Assembly: GCA_003131665.1 (NCBI GenBank)
Contig: PKWA01000071.1
Span: forward strand, 205 to 15,168
Source: Acidimicrobiaceae bacterium
Lineage (GTDB): Bacteria; Actinomycetota; Acidimicrobiia; Acidimicrobiales; RAAP-2
Direction: 5' to 3'
DNA: 14,964 bases
Each line of letters begins with the position of its first letter. The stretch's first letter is position 1. Shown here one piece after another: positions 14,497 to 14,964 of the stretch. The notes below the pieces were generated by a model that worked only from the letters and a program-made list of their open reading frames with translations, ran no database searches and had not been told where the DNA came from. The position numbers and the translations under genes are program-made.

Positions 14497-14952
14497 ATGA
14501 CCACGAGCGTCAACAGCATTGAAGAACTGACCGCCCTTGTCGGCACACATCTCGGATACTCCGAGTATCGACCGGTCACCCAAGAACAGGTGAACCTCTT
14601 CGCCGATGCCACCGGTGATCACCAGTGGATCCATGTAGACCCCGAACGCGCTGCTAAGGGACCCTTCGGCCACACCATTGCGCACGGCTACCTCACGTTG
14701 TCCCTCATTCCCGTTCTTTTGGGCGGCATGCTGCACGTTGAAGGCGTCACCATGGGCGTGAACTATGGCACCAACAAAGTTCGCTTCACCTCGCCGGTCC
14801 CCGTGGGATCGGAGATACGCGCCGGGGCCACGCTCGCCTCGGCCGAAGAAGTCGCCAACGGAATACAGATCGCCATGGACGTCACCGTTGAGATCAAGGG
14901 CACGACGAAGCCGGCCTGCTTCGCGCAGGTGCTCTCTCGGCTCTACCGATAG
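14497..14952 (+). CDS. MaoC-like dehydratase / (R)-specific enoyl-CoA hydratase
   Basis: Hot-dog-fold hydratase of 151 residues. The hydratase-2 signature is intact: Asp41 and His46 in ATGDHQWIHVDPE, spaced as in the PhaJ Asp31/His36 pair, followed by FGHTIAHGYLTLSL (57-70). Such enzymes reversibly hydrate trans-2-enoyl-CoA (or enoyl-ACP) to the (R)-3-hydroxy form. The start at 14497 is set by GGAGG 6 nt upstream. It is a stand-alone plus-strand gene divergent from the VIT1-family gene. It could serve beta-oxidation, hydroxyalkanoate supply or, as with mycobacterial HadAB-like proteins, fatty-acid elongation; its length and single hot-dog domain fit the Rv0130/PhaJ type best. The last 12 bases of the window after it hold no feature I can name. 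Confidence 0.9.
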   Translation: MTTSVNSIEELTALVGTHLGYSEYRPVTQEQVNLFADATGDHQWIHVDPERAAKGPFGHTIAHGYLTLSLIPVLLGGMLHVEGVTMGVNYGTNKVRFTSPVPVGSEIRAGATLASAEEVANGIQIAMDVTVEIKGTTKPACFAQVLSRLYR

Positions 14953-14964
14953 CACATTGAGCGG

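Overview
The window reads as chromosomal housekeeping DNA from a high-GC actinobacterium. A mycothiol synthase (MshD), an ANTAR response regulator next to polA and rpsA as in mycobacteria, and an actinobacterial-type four-domain ribosomal protein S1 all point there. The style of the genes (small conserved coiled-coil proteins, GTG and TTG starts, single-gene convergent junctions) suggests the class Acidimicrobiia, but that is inference, not proof. Coding density is very high: no stretch over 100 bp lacks a gene. The longest gaps are 3286-3380 (rpsA leader) and 14420-14496 (upstream of the MaoC gene). I see no insertion sequence, phage gene, CRISPR array or rRNA.

Layout, left to right. (1) 1-1843, plus strand: the last two genes of a peptide/oligopeptide ABC importer, two ATPases joined by a 4-bp overlap; the first is cut by the window edge. 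(2) 1882-7931, minus strand: a compact five-gene unit read right to left as MenC-like enolase-superfamily enzyme, small coiled-coil protein, ANTAR response regulator (PdtaR-like), DNA polymerase I, ribosomal protein S1. The coiled-coil/regulator and regulator/polA junctions each overlap by 8 bp. (3) 7971-8054, plus strand: tRNA-Leu(CAA), divergent from menC. (4) 8071-11200, plus strand: a type II fatty-acid synthesis cluster fabD-fabG-acpP-fabF, starting only 16 nt after the tRNA, with overlaps at fabD/fabG and acpP/fabF. (5) 11201-12605, minus strand: a TrpF-like protein that lacks the usual catalytic residues, and a YgfZ/GcvT-like folate-binding protein. (6) 12665-13721, plus strand: a 62-residue helical protein and mycothiol synthase. 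(7) 13718-14419, minus strand: a VIT1/CCC1 iron/manganese transporter sharing its stop-codon bases with mshD. (8) 14497-14952, plus strand: a MaoC-type hydratase.

Functionally, block 4 supplies malonyl transfer, ketoreduction, the acyl carrier and chain condensation; no initiating FabH is present in the window, and the MaoC protein at the right edge is a possible acyl-CoA or acyl-ACP hydratase. YgfZ, MshD and the VIT1-family protein lie side by side and share an iron/thiol homeostasis theme. The most unusual observations are the TrpF-like protein with both catalytic positions changed, the tRNA-fabD spacing with no clear Shine-Dalgarno, the assignment of the MenC-like enzyme to the OSBS/NSAR type, two small conserved-looking helical proteins of unknown function, and several stop codons embedded in short perfect hairpins. 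I did not find a convincing wholly new multi-gene system.
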